A DNA stretch of 64,000 bases, taken from positions 71,740 through 135,739 of the forward strand of contig JBNAVJ010000004.1 in assembly GCA_049700455.1 (NCBI GenBank), read 5' to 3'. Below, one piece after another: positions 33,791 to 42,516 of this stretch. This DNA comes from JBNAVJ01 sp049700455. Its GTDB lineage: Bacteria > Bacteroidota > Ignavibacteria > Tepidaquicellales > Tepidaquicellaceae. Position 1 is the first letter of the stretch, and each line of letters opens with the position of its first letter. The notes below the pieces were generated by a model. The model saw nothing but the letters and a program-made list of their open reading frames with translations. It was not told where the DNA came from and made no database searches. The translations under genes were made by a program, and so were the position numbers.

Positions 33791-34448
33791 TTACAAATTC
33801 GAGCAACACATCTTTTGAAAATGGTGAATTAAAGTCAGCAAATCGTTCAGGATGCCATTGTATCCCCAGCAAAAAGTGTGATTTATTGTCAATAGCCTCA
33901 ATCCCTTCTATTGTTCCATCATCAGCCCTACAATTAATTTTTAATCCTTCGCCAAGACGATCTACCGCCTGGTGATGAGAACTTGTTACAACACCTGATT
34001 TAGCTTTGACAATAGAATATAAGAGAGTATTTTCATAGACAATGATGTTATGATATCGAGGTTCGTTTTCAGAAATTTTGCGGTGATTAACATTTCTAAT
34101 TTTTTCTAAATCGAAGACCAGATTCCCTCTGAAGAAAACATTTATTAACTGAATACCTCTGCAAATTCCAAGAATTGGTATCTGTAAGTTAACAGCGGTT
34201 TCAAGTAGCCTCAATTCAAAGCCATCACGTTTTGAGTTATAGACTTGTTCAGTATTGCTTTCTCTCCAGTCACAATAAACTTCGGGGGAGATATCTTCAC
34301 CACCGCTGAGAATCAAGCCGCTACACAATTTTAACCTATGTAAGTCGGTAGGTGTGTTGTAATCAAGTACAACATAACGTACGTTGAAATGTTCTAACCA
34401 TTTTATATAAGCATCGAATTTTCTATCACATCTGGAAATGGCAATCAT
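33765..34448 (-). CDS. gamma-glutamyl-gamma-aminobutyrate hydrolase family protein (peptidase C26)
   Basis: 227 residues with the class I glutamine amidotransferase triad: Cys96 in GICRGIQLIN, His199 and Glu201 in QWHPER, plus SSHHQAV. The family splits gamma-glutamyl compounds, for example PuuD in putrescine use. No polyamine genes are nearby, so substrate is open. It directly abuts lpxK (no gap) and overlaps the DUF4292-like gene, inside a lipid A/envelope operon, so a role in envelope or polyamine metabolism is only inferred. Confidence 0.88.
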   Translation of the reverse strand: MIAISRCDRKFDAYIKWLEHFNVRYVVLDYNTPTDLHRLKLCSGLILSGGEDISPEVYCDWRESNTEQVYNSKRDGFELRLLETAVNLQIPILGICRGIQLINVFFRGNLVFDLEKIRNVNHRKISENEPRYHNIIVYENTLLYSIVKAKSGVVTSSHHQAVDRLGEGLKINCRADDGTIEGIEAIDNKSHFLLGIQWHPERFADFNSPFSKDVLLEFVSETEKYAH

Positions 34449-35525
34449 TCAAAATTTCAGATATTTTTCTTTAAATAAATTAAAGTTATCAAATTCGAGG
34501 TCAACTTTTAAGTAATAAATTGGGTACTGGTTAAAGAATTCTTTAAATGCCTGTATCTTCACATAATCTTTCTGAGTTGTAACATAAAGGCAATTTTCGA
34601 CATAAAGTGCTTCTAATTTTTTGATATCCTTCTGTAAGTAGAAATGGTGATCAGGAAAAGAAATCTTAGCGCAAATCTCATATTTGTTTGACTCAAAAAA
34701 ACTAAAAAACGATTCCCTGTCAGCGATACCGGCAAACAATATGAGTTTAGTTTGAGACAGGTAATCAAAAACGCCATCTTTATTTCCAAATCCGGCAAAT
34801 TTATATTTCATTGTAAAGAACATTCTGGTTGTATCATTTAGATTTTGTGTTTGAGTTAATATGTGGGGGGCAATTAAATTTGTTAAATAATTAGCCTTTT
34901 GTTTTTCATCCCGGGAAAATTTAAAGTTAATAACAATTGCATCTGCCCTTCTTAATGAGCTATAAGGTTCGCGCATATTCCCTACAGGGATTAAAAATTT
35001 ATAAAGAAAAGTATATCTACTTTGATGTGGTGGGGTTAGGATAACAATATCTTTAGTCCTTGAAACAGCTCTGTGCTGGAATGCATCATCGAGTAAAACT
35101 ATGTCTGGAGAAAAATGTTTTTCAGCGTACTTTATTCCTTCTATTCGATTATTCGAGGCTATGACAAAAAATTGATTTGGGTTGCTAATCAGTTCTTTAG
35201 TAATCATTAATAACTCATCGCCGGTTTCGGCCGGATTAGATTTTAGAGTTTTGCCATCCCAGACAACCAGTAACCCCTTTGTTTTTCTTTTATATCCTCT
35301 TGCTATTATAGCAACACTCTTATTTTGAGAAATAAAATATTTTGCCAGAAAAATTATGAGGGGGGTTTTCCCTGAACCTCCTGTTGTGATGTTCCCAATA
35401 GAAACAACAGGTAATGATGCGCAATATGAGTTGATAAAACGCTTATCAAACAAAAAATTTCGTATTAAAACAATCAGGTAATAGATACCTGAAAATGGTA
35501 ATAAAAGAAATCTAATGTATTGCAC
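34449..35525 (-). CDS. lpxK: tetraacyldisaccharide 4'-kinase
   Basis: 358 residues. LpxK phosphorylates the 4' position of the lipid A precursor at the inner membrane. A hydrophobic N-terminal helix (RFLLLPFSGIYYLIVLI) anchors it, followed by the family P-loop NITTGGSGKTPLIIFLAKYF, and the DDAFQHRAVSRTKDIVIL segment that binds the substrate phosphate. The C-terminal half has the 'GIADRESFF' and DHHFY motifs. The start overlaps lpxB by 14 bases. Confidence 0.95.
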   Translation of the reverse strand: MQYIRFLLLPFSGIYYLIVLIRNFLFDKRFINSYCASLPVVSIGNITTGGSGKTPLIIFLAKYFISQNKSVAIIARGYKRKTKGLLVVWDGKTLKSNPAETGDELLMITKELISNPNQFFVIASNNRIEGIKYAEKHFSPDIVLLDDAFQHRAVSRTKDIVILTPPHQSRYTFLYKFLIPVGNMREPYSSLRRADAIVINFKFSRDEKQKANYLTNLIAPHILTQTQNLNDTTRMFFTMKYKFAGFGNKDGVFDYLSQTKLILFAGIADRESFFSFFESNKYEICAKISFPDHHFYLQKDIKKLEALYVENCLYVTTQKDYVKIQAFKEFFNQYPIYYLKVDLEFDNFNLFKEKYLKF

Positions 35526-36642
35526 TGGTAAGATATTGAATTATAATATCTTCTGGATTAACATCGGGTTCTACATTGCTCAAATTAGTTCTTACCTGTT
35601 TTAATTTGTTTATTATAGTATCACTATAGTTTGAGTCAAAAAGAATTTTTCTGGCTTCCTGGTAAATATTTTCAGTGGTCATCTGGTTCTGGATAAACTC
35701 TTTTACAATTTGTTCTTTTGCAAGAATGTTGCAGAGCGTCACATATTGAATGCGGGCGAATATTTTTGCAATTAAATAATTCGGGAAGTTTGTCTTATAA
35801 ACAGATATAAGTGGGACTCCCAACAATGCTGCTTCAAGAGATGCAGTTCCAAATTTTGAAATTACAAGGTCAGAATTTAGCAATGTTTGATAATAGGTCT
35901 GGCTGTTATTTTCTTCTAATGAAATTAGCTCAGTATCTATGAGGTTTATAAATTCTTTTTTATTAATTGTTGTGGGCGTGATAAGTTTGAAAGTTATATT
36001 ATTGTCTGCTCTAAGTTTTTTGGCTACTTCTGTAAGTACTGGCAATATATTAATAATTTCACCAATTCTGCTGCCTGGTAGGAGAGTAACGCGTTTTGTT
36101 TGTGATTCTTCACGCCTTGAATTTTTCAGAAAATTTTCGATGCGGGTAAGGACAGGGTTTCCTACATATTTTGCTCTAACCCCTTCCAGTGAATAAAATT
36201 CTACCTCAAAAGGGAAAATTACCAGCATTTCATCGACATACTGTTTTACAAACTTGATTCTGCTTTTATGCCACGCCCATAATTGTGGAGAAATATAGTA
36301 TATTATTGGCAGGTTAAAGGTTTCTTTTACTGCTTTAGCTAATTTCAGGTTAAATCCGGGAAAATCGACTAGAAGAAGCAAATCAGGTTTAAGGTCACTT
36401 ATAATTTTTATAGTTTCTTTAAAAACATCCTTTAGTTTACTATAGTTTTTAAGAACTGATGTAAAACCACTATAATTTAGAACTGAATATTCAAAAAAGA
36501 GTTTTGTACCTGCATCCTGTAAGCTTTTTCCTCCTATGCCATAGAATTCAATGGTATTATTCTTTTGTAAAATTCTCCGGACAAGGTCGGCTGCATTATT
36601 ATCACCAGATGCTTCTCCTACGACAATGAAGATTTTATACAT
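35512..36642 (-). CDS. lpxB: lipid-A-disaccharide synthase
   Basis: 376 residues. LpxB joins UDP-diacylglucosamine and lipid X. Family motifs: VGEASGDNNAADLVRRI, FYGIGGKSLQDAGTKL, DFPGFNLKLAKAVKE, YISPQLWAWHKSRIKFVKQYVDEMLVIFPFEVEFY and LLPGSRIGEI, then SDLVISKFGTASLEAALLGVPLISVYKT. It is the first gene of a run that continues with lpxK. No lpxA, lpxC or lpxD is in the window. Confidence 0.97.
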   Translation of the reverse strand: MYKIFIVVGEASGDNNAADLVRRILQKNNTIEFYGIGGKSLQDAGTKLFFEYSVLNYSGFTSVLKNYSKLKDVFKETIKIISDLKPDLLLLVDFPGFNLKLAKAVKETFNLPIIYYISPQLWAWHKSRIKFVKQYVDEMLVIFPFEVEFYSLEGVRAKYVGNPVLTRIENFLKNSRREESQTKRVTLLPGSRIGEIINILPVLTEVAKKLRADNNITFKLITPTTINKKEFINLIDTELISLEENNSQTYYQTLLNSDLVISKFGTASLEAALLGVPLISVYKTNFPNYLIAKIFARIQYVTLCNILAKEQIVKEFIQNQMTTENIYQEARKILFDSNYSDTIINKLKQVRTNLSNVEPDVNPEDIIIQYLTSAIH

Positions 36643-36704
36643 AAGGGGAATTTGATTTTTACCAATTTAGTAAAAAACAAATTGAATGTAAACTGTATTC
36701 TTGA

Positions 36705-37328
36705 TTAAAAACGAATGGTAAATCCTCCAAGAGCACTAATGAAGGTTATATTTTCATCGGTCGAGAATATTGTGTGTATATTTGTTCGCACGATGAAAAA
36801 TATTGAGTTGGATATTACTATTTCTCCTCCTATACCTGTTGAAGCCCCTAACTTTATAATGGATCGGGAATTTCTATAGACGCCAAGGGAGTCAGTGAAT
36901 TCAGTTTCGTTCATAAGCACTGGTCCTGTCCCCACTTCAAAAAATATGGCTGATCTGTAGCAACGGGGACAGAAATAGAATTTTGGGCCGAGAGTAAATT
37001 CAAGGTAATTACCGTCAGGGTCATAGACGGAATTTCTGGTAAGAATATGATCAGTAATCCTCAGTGAGGCAGAAGCTTCCTCGTTGATACGATACAGAAA
37101 ATCTAAGCCAACAGCAGTACTTGTTCCAAATTTTTTCTGGAAATCATTAATAGGATAGATAGGTCCTCCGAAAACCGCAAGCTGGAAGAAGTTTTTTCTT
37201 CTAAAATTTTTTAATTCTTCCTCATAAGATTTTTTCACTTCTGTATTCTGAGATAGTAAGGTAGTAGCATTTCCTATGATAAACAGAATTATAGACAATA
37301 AGTAACAAGTTAATTTATTCGTACTCAT
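36705..37328 (-). CDS. small outer-membrane beta-barrel protein
   Basis: 207 residues. Signal peptide ends near NATTLLSQ (residue 27). The mature protein has beta-strand-like segments with GGPIYPINDF, TSTAVGLDFLYRINEEASASLRI and a final ALGGFTIRF strand. Three cysteines (FCPRCYRS and one other region) are unusual in a barrel and could bind metal. Family not recognised; it resembles PorT/OmpW-like barrels. It lies 62 bases upstream of lpxB and may share its transcript. Confidence 0.7.
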   Translation of the reverse strand: MSTNKLTCYLLSIILFIIGNATTLLSQNTEVKKSYEEELKNFRRKNFFQLAVFGGPIYPINDFQKKFGTSTAVGLDFLYRINEEASASLRITDHILTRNSVYDPDGNYLEFTLGPKFYFCPRCYRSAIFFEVGTGPVLMNETEFTDSLGVYRNSRSIIKLGASTGIGGEIVISNSIFFIVRTNIHTIFSTDENITFISALGGFTIRF

Positions 37329-37397
37329 AAATAGAGTTTGCTTCTTTAAAACATTTTTATATACTATCTAAATAAAAACTAATTATTTAGATTAGCA

Positions 37398-37538
37398 ATG
37401 TCAAGAACAAAAGCTAACTATAAAAATCATATTCAGCTATTTAAAGTTCCAACAAAGAAATTAATGGAATATCTTTTTGTCTATGAAAAAAGCAGAGGGG
37501 AGTTTTGGATAACTGGTATTTTGTTTGTAAGTCTTTAG
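37398..37538 (+). CDS. possible 46-residue protein
   Basis: A plus-strand ATG frame of 46 codons with balanced composition (starts MSRTKANYKNHIQLFKVPTKK) in the divergent gap between a barrel gene and a methyltransferase-like gene; its stop overlaps the latter's stop by 4 bases. No Shine-Dalgarno was seen and no family recognised. It may be chance or a remnant. Confidence 0.2.
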   Translation: MSRTKANYKNHIQLFKVPTKKLMEYLFVYEKSRGEFWITGILFVSL

Positions 37539-38116
37539 ATATATAGATAATATATAATGATGATTCCTGTTAATATAATAAGTGCCTGGAGTGTTCGAGT
37601 TTCTGATTTTAAACCTTCGGTAAAATCGAAGGGTAATTTTGATTGAGCTTCTGGTGGTATTGGTTTTGGAAATGGTAGAAATCTTTTTACAGCTCTACAA
37701 TATAGAGCATACTTCTCCTTGAATTGATTGCGTAGATATTCTTCTTCATTTAGTATAATAGCATAGTATTGAAATATAAAGAAACACACAGCCACTATTT
37801 GTAAGTATGGAAAGAAAGTGTAACTCATAATTCCTATTCCAAGATAGATTAAGATGTTTCCAGCGTATAATGGATTGCGTATAATAGAAAAAGGGCCCTG
37901 TGTTACTAAATTAGACCCTCCCACTTCAGAAGTGGTGCGTGTTTCACTACCTGCATAACTTACTGCAAATATTCTTATCAATTCGCCTGTAACAGTTAAC
38001 ACTAATCCAGAGAGTATACTGTAAATGTTAGGGTTCATAAAGATGAACATTACAAAAATAAAGGGAAGGGGAGTATAGCTACGATATTTAAAAAGTATCT
38101 TTCCAATATTCTTCAT
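37535..38116 (-). CDS. isoprenylcysteine carboxyl methyltransferase-like (PEMT/ICMT) membrane protein
   Basis: 193 residues with four or five hydrophobic spans. The motif VTQGPFSIIRNPLYAGNILIYLGIGI followed by NEEEYLRNQFKEKYALYCRAVKRFLP is the signature of the ICMT/PEMT (phospholipid methyltransferase-like) family, in which the region near the last span binds S-adenosylmethionine. The substrate is unknown; bacterial members modify phospholipids, phenols or unknown lipids. It follows a HAD phosphatase gene by 3 bases. Confidence 0.8.
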   Translation of the reverse strand: MKNIGKILFKYRSYTPLPFIFVMFIFMNPNIYSILSGLVLTVTGELIRIFAVSYAGSETRTTSEVGGSNLVTQGPFSIIRNPLYAGNILIYLGIGIMSYTFFPYLQIVAVCFFIFQYYAIILNEEEYLRNQFKEKYALYCRAVKRFLPFPKPIPPEAQSKLPFDFTEGLKSETRTLQALIILTGIIIIYYLYI

Positions 38117-38119
38117 TAT

Positions 38120-38881
38120 TCAACCTCCGAGATAAACATCTCTTCTTAACAGACGAGCTGATTGTCTTTGTTTAATCTTACCTTGTGAGATGAGTTTTTC
38201 TAACTTATTCTGTACATCTCTGAAATTTTTATAATCGTAATATGTAATGTTATGTTTCCAGCAATAAGAAGCTAAACTTTTTTTTGCAAAAACTATATCT
38301 GCATAGTTACTTGCACAGAAATCGGAGACTCCATCCCCGATGAATACTGATACTTCATTGTTATACTCGTCAGTATGGGTAAGGATGATATTACGTTTGC
38401 TTACTCCGCAATAACTACAATGTTCATCTTCATAAGGGAATTCACAGGAAAGTTTATATTGAATTGTTTTGTCATCTTCTGAGAGTTCTTCTTTGACAAC
38501 AAGCTTATTACAGAATACTTTCAAGTTAAGGGATTCCCGTTTCAGAAGATAATTTATATAGTAATCAAGCCCTTCACTGAGAAGGATTATTTCGTAATTC
38601 TTTTCTTCGCAGTATTTAACAAACTCTTTAAAATATTCATCAAATTCTTCAGCATCGAGATATTTATCGAATTGTTCAAAGGAAAAGTCTTCAACAAGGG
38701 AGAGCTCCCTTAATGTGCACTGCCTCGACGAGATGAAATTCGAAGCGAACTCGTAGCATACTTCTCCAAAAGCATCTTCATCTTTGATAAATTTTCCAAG
38801 TGCTGAGACCCAGATATCATTTTTTGTTACAGTTCCATCAAAGTCACAAAAAATCTTAAGGTGGGGAATCGGTTTAGACAT
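38120..38881 (-). CDS. HAD-superfamily phosphatase, MtnX-like
   Basis: 253 residues. The catalytic HAD motif is IFCDFDGTVTKND near the start, motif II lies in IILLSEGLDYYI, and motif IV is FIGDGVSDFCASNYADIVFAKK. This is the layout of MtnX-type (2-hydroxy-3-keto-5-methylthiopentenyl-1-phosphate) and phosphoserine-like phosphatases. No methionine-salvage genes adjoin, so the substrate is uncertain. It is 2 bases from smc and 3 from the ICMT-like gene, an apparent operon. Confidence 0.82.
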   Translation of the reverse strand: MSKPIPHLKIFCDFDGTVTKNDIWVSALGKFIKDEDAFGEVCYEFASNFISSRQCTLRELSLVEDFSFEQFDKYLDAEEFDEYFKEFVKYCEEKNYEIILLSEGLDYYINYLLKRESLNLKVFCNKLVVKEELSEDDKTIQYKLSCEFPYEDEHCSYCGVSKRNIILTHTDEYNNEVSVFIGDGVSDFCASNYADIVFAKKSLASYCWKHNITYYDYKNFRDVQNKLEKLISQGKIKQRQSARLLRRDVYLGG

Positions 38882-38883
38882 CT

Positions 38884-41800
38884 TTAACCTGTTTTTTGCT
38901 TGAATACAGTTTCAACAATTGTGGTTACTCCGGGTTCCTGCATTGTAACTCCGTAAAGTCTGTCTGCTTTCTCCATTGTGCGTTCGTTATGGGTAATAAT
39001 GATAAACTGAGTATTATTAGAAAATTTTCTTATCATCTTGTTAAAACGCTCCAGGTTTGCTGAGTCAAGAGGCGCATCAACTTCATCGAGCACACAGAAT
39101 GGTGAAGGCTTAACGAGATATATCGCAAATAGTAAAGCTATTGCCACGAGAGTTTTTTCCCCTTGTGATAGCAGTTCTATACTGGTTGGTTTCTTACCTC
39201 TGGGTTTAGCAACTATTTCAATTTTTGCTTCAAGGGGGTCTTCAATAATTCTTCCATTGTCATCCTGTTCATATACAAGTTTTAGGTTTGCTTCATCTCC
39301 TTCAGAAAAAAGTTCTTTGAAAATATTTATAAAATTCTGTCTTATTTGCTCAAAGGTATTTAAAAATTTTTCTTTTGCTTCATTATTTATTCGTTCAATT
39401 GTTCTGATAATATTCTTCTCTGCCTCATGCAAATCATCTCGTTGGGTTATTAAGTTTTCAAGTTCTTTCTTCTCATTTTCAAAATCGTCCCACACTATTT
39501 GTTGATATCCGCCTCCAAATTTTTTAAGTTTCTCCGTTAACTCTTCAACAACATTTCTAACTCGTTCGACATCAAACACTCCATCCATCGTTGTATATTC
39601 ACTTATTACAGTTGAAAGAATAACATCATTCTTTAAAGCATTAAAATCATTTGTTAGTTCAACTTCATATTTATTTTTAATTATATTTTTTAGGTTTTCT
39701 GCTTTGATTTCGTTTTCTTTAATTTTAATCTGAGCGTTTACGAGTGCTTGTGATACTTTATCAAATTGGCTTCTTTTCCCTCGTCTTTGATTATCTATCT
39801 GATTTTGTTTCTGCCTTATTTCATCATATTTATGTTGTAGTAAAGTTTGTTGTTCCTGAACCTTACCAAGTTCAGCATAGAATTCTTTGAGCTGATTATT
39901 TTTTGTTTCGTTGTCACGTAATAAATTTTGGTGTTCTTCTTCGAATGCAATAATATGTTTTTGATTTCTGTTAATCTGGTCGGTCTGAAACTGGATATTA
40001 CTTATTGCCCGTTGTAATGAGGACTCTTCATTTTTAATCTCATTTTTAAGTTTGATAACTTCAAGATTGAAGTTATTGTATTCTTCAAGATGTAATCTGT
40101 AGTTTTGTTCTATTTCGTTAAATTCATCAGATAGGAAAGCAAGTTCTTTTTCAGCATTGGATTGTTCATTTTCTAATTTTGAAACCTGGTTAATGATTGT
40201 ATTTACCTGAAGATTTAAATCATCAGTCTCAGAATGGGTGGACTGATATTCTTTTTCCATTTGTTCAATTTCTGTATTGGTAGCTGATATCTTTTCTGTT
40301 AATACAGTTATATCTTTATTAAGTATAAGTAATTCCTTTCCTAATTCTGATATTAATTCTGTAAGTGAAGCAATATCTATTGAATTAATTTTATCTGTAA
40401 GTTGGTTTATTTGTTCTTTTATTTCAGAAATTTCCCCTTGTAGTTTTAGTGACCTTTTTTTAAGTTCTTCAATTCTCTGATCACGACCCATCTTTAGGTT
40501 TTCCTCATTGGTTTTTCCTCCAGCCCTTACAAAGCTCTCAGTAACTATATCTCCGTCAAGTGTTATGAATTTATAATAATTATCGCGGGCATATTTGAAC
40601 GCTGTATCAAGTGTATCGACAATTACATATTCATCCAGCAGATAGCTAACGAGGTCTTTGTATGTTGGGTCTGTAATCTCTACCAACTTATCTGCAAATC
40701 CATACACGCCTTTGTCAGTTATAAAATCAGGGTCATCACCATATATATCAAAGTGAAAGTAAGGTAAACTTAATTTATCCTGTAAGATAAAGGTTACCTT
40801 ACCCTTATCTTTTTCATTTAATTCATCAATGATTTTAGTCAGTTGTGCAGAATTTTTTAATACCAAATAGTTTGATACTTCTCCAAGGGCGGTTTCAATA
40901 GCAACTTTGAATTTGTCTTCTACATTAAGCATACTAAGAACTGTACAAACGAAATCGGATTTTTTTTCTTTCAGTAAATATTGAATACCTTCTACATAGT
41001 CTTCAAACGATTCTTTTAAATTTACCAGGTGCGCAATCTTACTCTCTATTTTTTGTAATTCCTGTTGTTTATCAGTTAAAGATTGATTCAGTAAATCAAG
41101 TTTTGAATTCAGGTTGTTCTTGAGGGATATTTTGACAGATAGTTCATTTTCAGTCTTTTTCTTTTGTGTTTTTACAGTTTCTAACTTATCAGTTAGCAGG
41201 TTTTTTTCATTCTCAAGTTTTTCAATAGTCTTAAGGTTATTTTCATTAATGTCTGATATTTTTTTCAGCCTTTCATAGTTGTTTTCTAATCTGATTTTAT
41301 ATTTTTCATATAAGTTCTTACTGTCGTTAACCTTTTTGATGATTTCTTTTAATTTCAGCCCTAAATGGTAAATCTCGTTTTTTTTGTCGGTCATTATGTT
41401 GGTTGTCTCGTCGAGATTATTTTTTTTCTCTCTCAGAGAAACTTCCGAGATTTCGAGCGATCTTTTTAATACTTCAAGGTTTTCAGAGGCAGCATCTCTT
41501 CTGCCCCTATTATTTTCTATATTCCTTGTAAGATTTTCGTTTTCAAGTTTGAGTCGTTCTATGTTTTTATGAAGGTTTGATAATTTTTCGTTATTAACAA
41601 GTATTATTTTTTCGAGGTCTGTTATTATACGTTTCTTGGTTTCTAAAATCAGAGAGGTTTCTTTTATTGAGGTTTCTACTGTTTGTGATTCTGATAAAAA
41701 GGAATCATATGTTTGGTCATATTCTTTAATTTCTTTCAGAAGTCTGTCTTTAAGCTCAAGGTTATCAACTTCGTGGTCTTTAATTTCAGCAATTTCATTG

Positions 41801-42513
41801 ATTAGACTACAGTATTGGTGGGTATATAATATAATCTCAAGATTTCTCAATTCTTCATAGGTTTTTCTGGCTTCTTCATTGCGCTTCACCTGCCGTTCAA
41901 GAGCACTTACATTTCTTTGTTTTTCTCTAATAATATCATTAACTCTTGAAATATCCTGTTTAACAGATTCAAGTCTTTTTAACGTAGTATCCCTATTATA
42001 TTTGTATGAGACAACTCCTGCGGCTTCCTCAAACATCTTTCGCCTTTCATTTTTTACTGAGGATAAAATAGTTTCAACCATTTTAAGCTCAATTACGGAA
42101 TATGCATCCGGTCCTATGCCCGTATCAACAAATAAGTTTCTTATATCTTTTAGCCTTACTTTTGTCCCGTTCAGATAATATTCTGTTTCTCCATTTCGAA
42201 AGAAACGTCTGGCTATTTGAACCTCAGTGTATTCAGTGGGAAGTATGTTCTTATTGTTCTGAATTGTGATGGCAACTTCAGCAATGCTTAAAGGTTTGCG
42301 AAATTTTGTACCGGAAAACACAATATCTTCACGTTTTTCACTCCTTAAAACCTTATCTCCCTGTTCCCCCAGAACCCACCGTATAGCGTCAACAATATTA
42401 GATTTTCCAGACCCGTTAGGCCCGACTATAGCAGAGACTCCTGAATCGAATTCAATTACAGTTTTCTCAGGAAATGACTTAAATCCAAATATTTCTAATT
42501 TTGATAGATACAA
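38884..42513 (-). CDS. smc: chromosome segregation ATPase SMC
   Basis: 1209 residues, full length. Walker A is GPNGSGKSN at 31-39, the signature/Walker B is LLSQGEKTLVAIALLFAIY and CVLDEVDAPLDSANL near the C-terminus. Between them run two long coiled coils around a hinge at about 515-665 (KVAIETALGEVSNYLVL... FITLDGDIVTESFVRAGG). SMC dimers with ScpAB organise and separate chromosomes. scpA and scpB are not in the window. It is followed closely by a HAD phosphatase gene and preceded, after 3 bases, by the GH2-like gene. Confidence 0.97.
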   Translation of the reverse strand: MYLSKLEIFGFKSFPEKTVIEFDSGVSAIVGPNGSGKSNIVDAIRWVLGEQGDKVLRSEKREDIVFSGTKFRKPLSIAEVAITIQNNKNILPTEYTEVQIARRFFRNGETEYYLNGTKVRLKDIRNLFVDTGIGPDAYSVIELKMVETILSSVKNERRKMFEEAAGVVSYKYNRDTTLKRLESVKQDISRVNDIIREKQRNVSALERQVKRNEEARKTYEELRNLEIILYTHQYCSLINEIAEIKDHEVDNLELKDRLLKEIKEYDQTYDSFLSESQTVETSIKETSLILETKKRIITDLEKIILVNNEKLSNLHKNIERLKLENENLTRNIENNRGRRDAASENLEVLKRSLEISEVSLREKKNNLDETTNIMTDKKNEIYHLGLKLKEIIKKVNDSKNLYEKYKIRLENNYERLKKISDINENNLKTIEKLENEKNLLTDKLETVKTQKKKTENELSVKISLKNNLNSKLDLLNQSLTDKQQELQKIESKIAHLVNLKESFEDYVEGIQYLLKEKKSDFVCTVLSMLNVEDKFKVAIETALGEVSNYLVLKNSAQLTKIIDELNEKDKGKVTFILQDKLSLPYFHFDIYGDDPDFITDKGVYGFADKLVEITDPTYKDLVSYLLDEYVIVDTLDTAFKYARDNYYKFITLDGDIVTESFVRAGGKTNEENLKMGRDQRIEELKKRSLKLQGEISEIKEQINQLTDKINSIDIASLTELISELGKELLILNKDITVLTEKISATNTEIEQMEKEYQSTHSETDDLNLQVNTIINQVSKLENEQSNAEKELAFLSDEFNEIEQNYRLHLEEYNNFNLEVIKLKNEIKNEESSLQRAISNIQFQTDQINRNQKHIIAFEEEHQNLLRDNETKNNQLKEFYAELGKVQEQQTLLQHKYDEIRQKQNQIDNQRRGKRSQFDKVSQALVNAQIKIKENEIKAENLKNIIKNKYEVELTNDFNALKNDVILSTVISEYTTMDGVFDVERVRNVVEELTEKLKKFGGGYQQIVWDDFENEKKELENLITQRDDLHEAEKNIIRTIERINNEAKEKFLNTFEQIRQNFINIFKELFSEGDEANLKLVYEQDDNGRIIEDPLEAKIEIVAKPRGKKPTSIELLSQGEKTLVAIALLFAIYLVKPSPFCVLDEVDAPLDSANLERFNKMIRKFSNNTQFIIITHNERTMEKADRLYGVTMQEPGVTTIVETVFKQKTG

Positions 42514-42516
42514 TTT

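Noticed and set aside
36646..36690. AT-only hairpin between lpxB and the barrel gene
   Set aside because: Arms contain almost only A-T pairs and no clear U tail; too weak to call.
39038..39505. 155-codon plus-strand frame within smc
   Set aside because: Opposite-strand shadow of the conserved SMC C-terminal ATPase region; no independent features.
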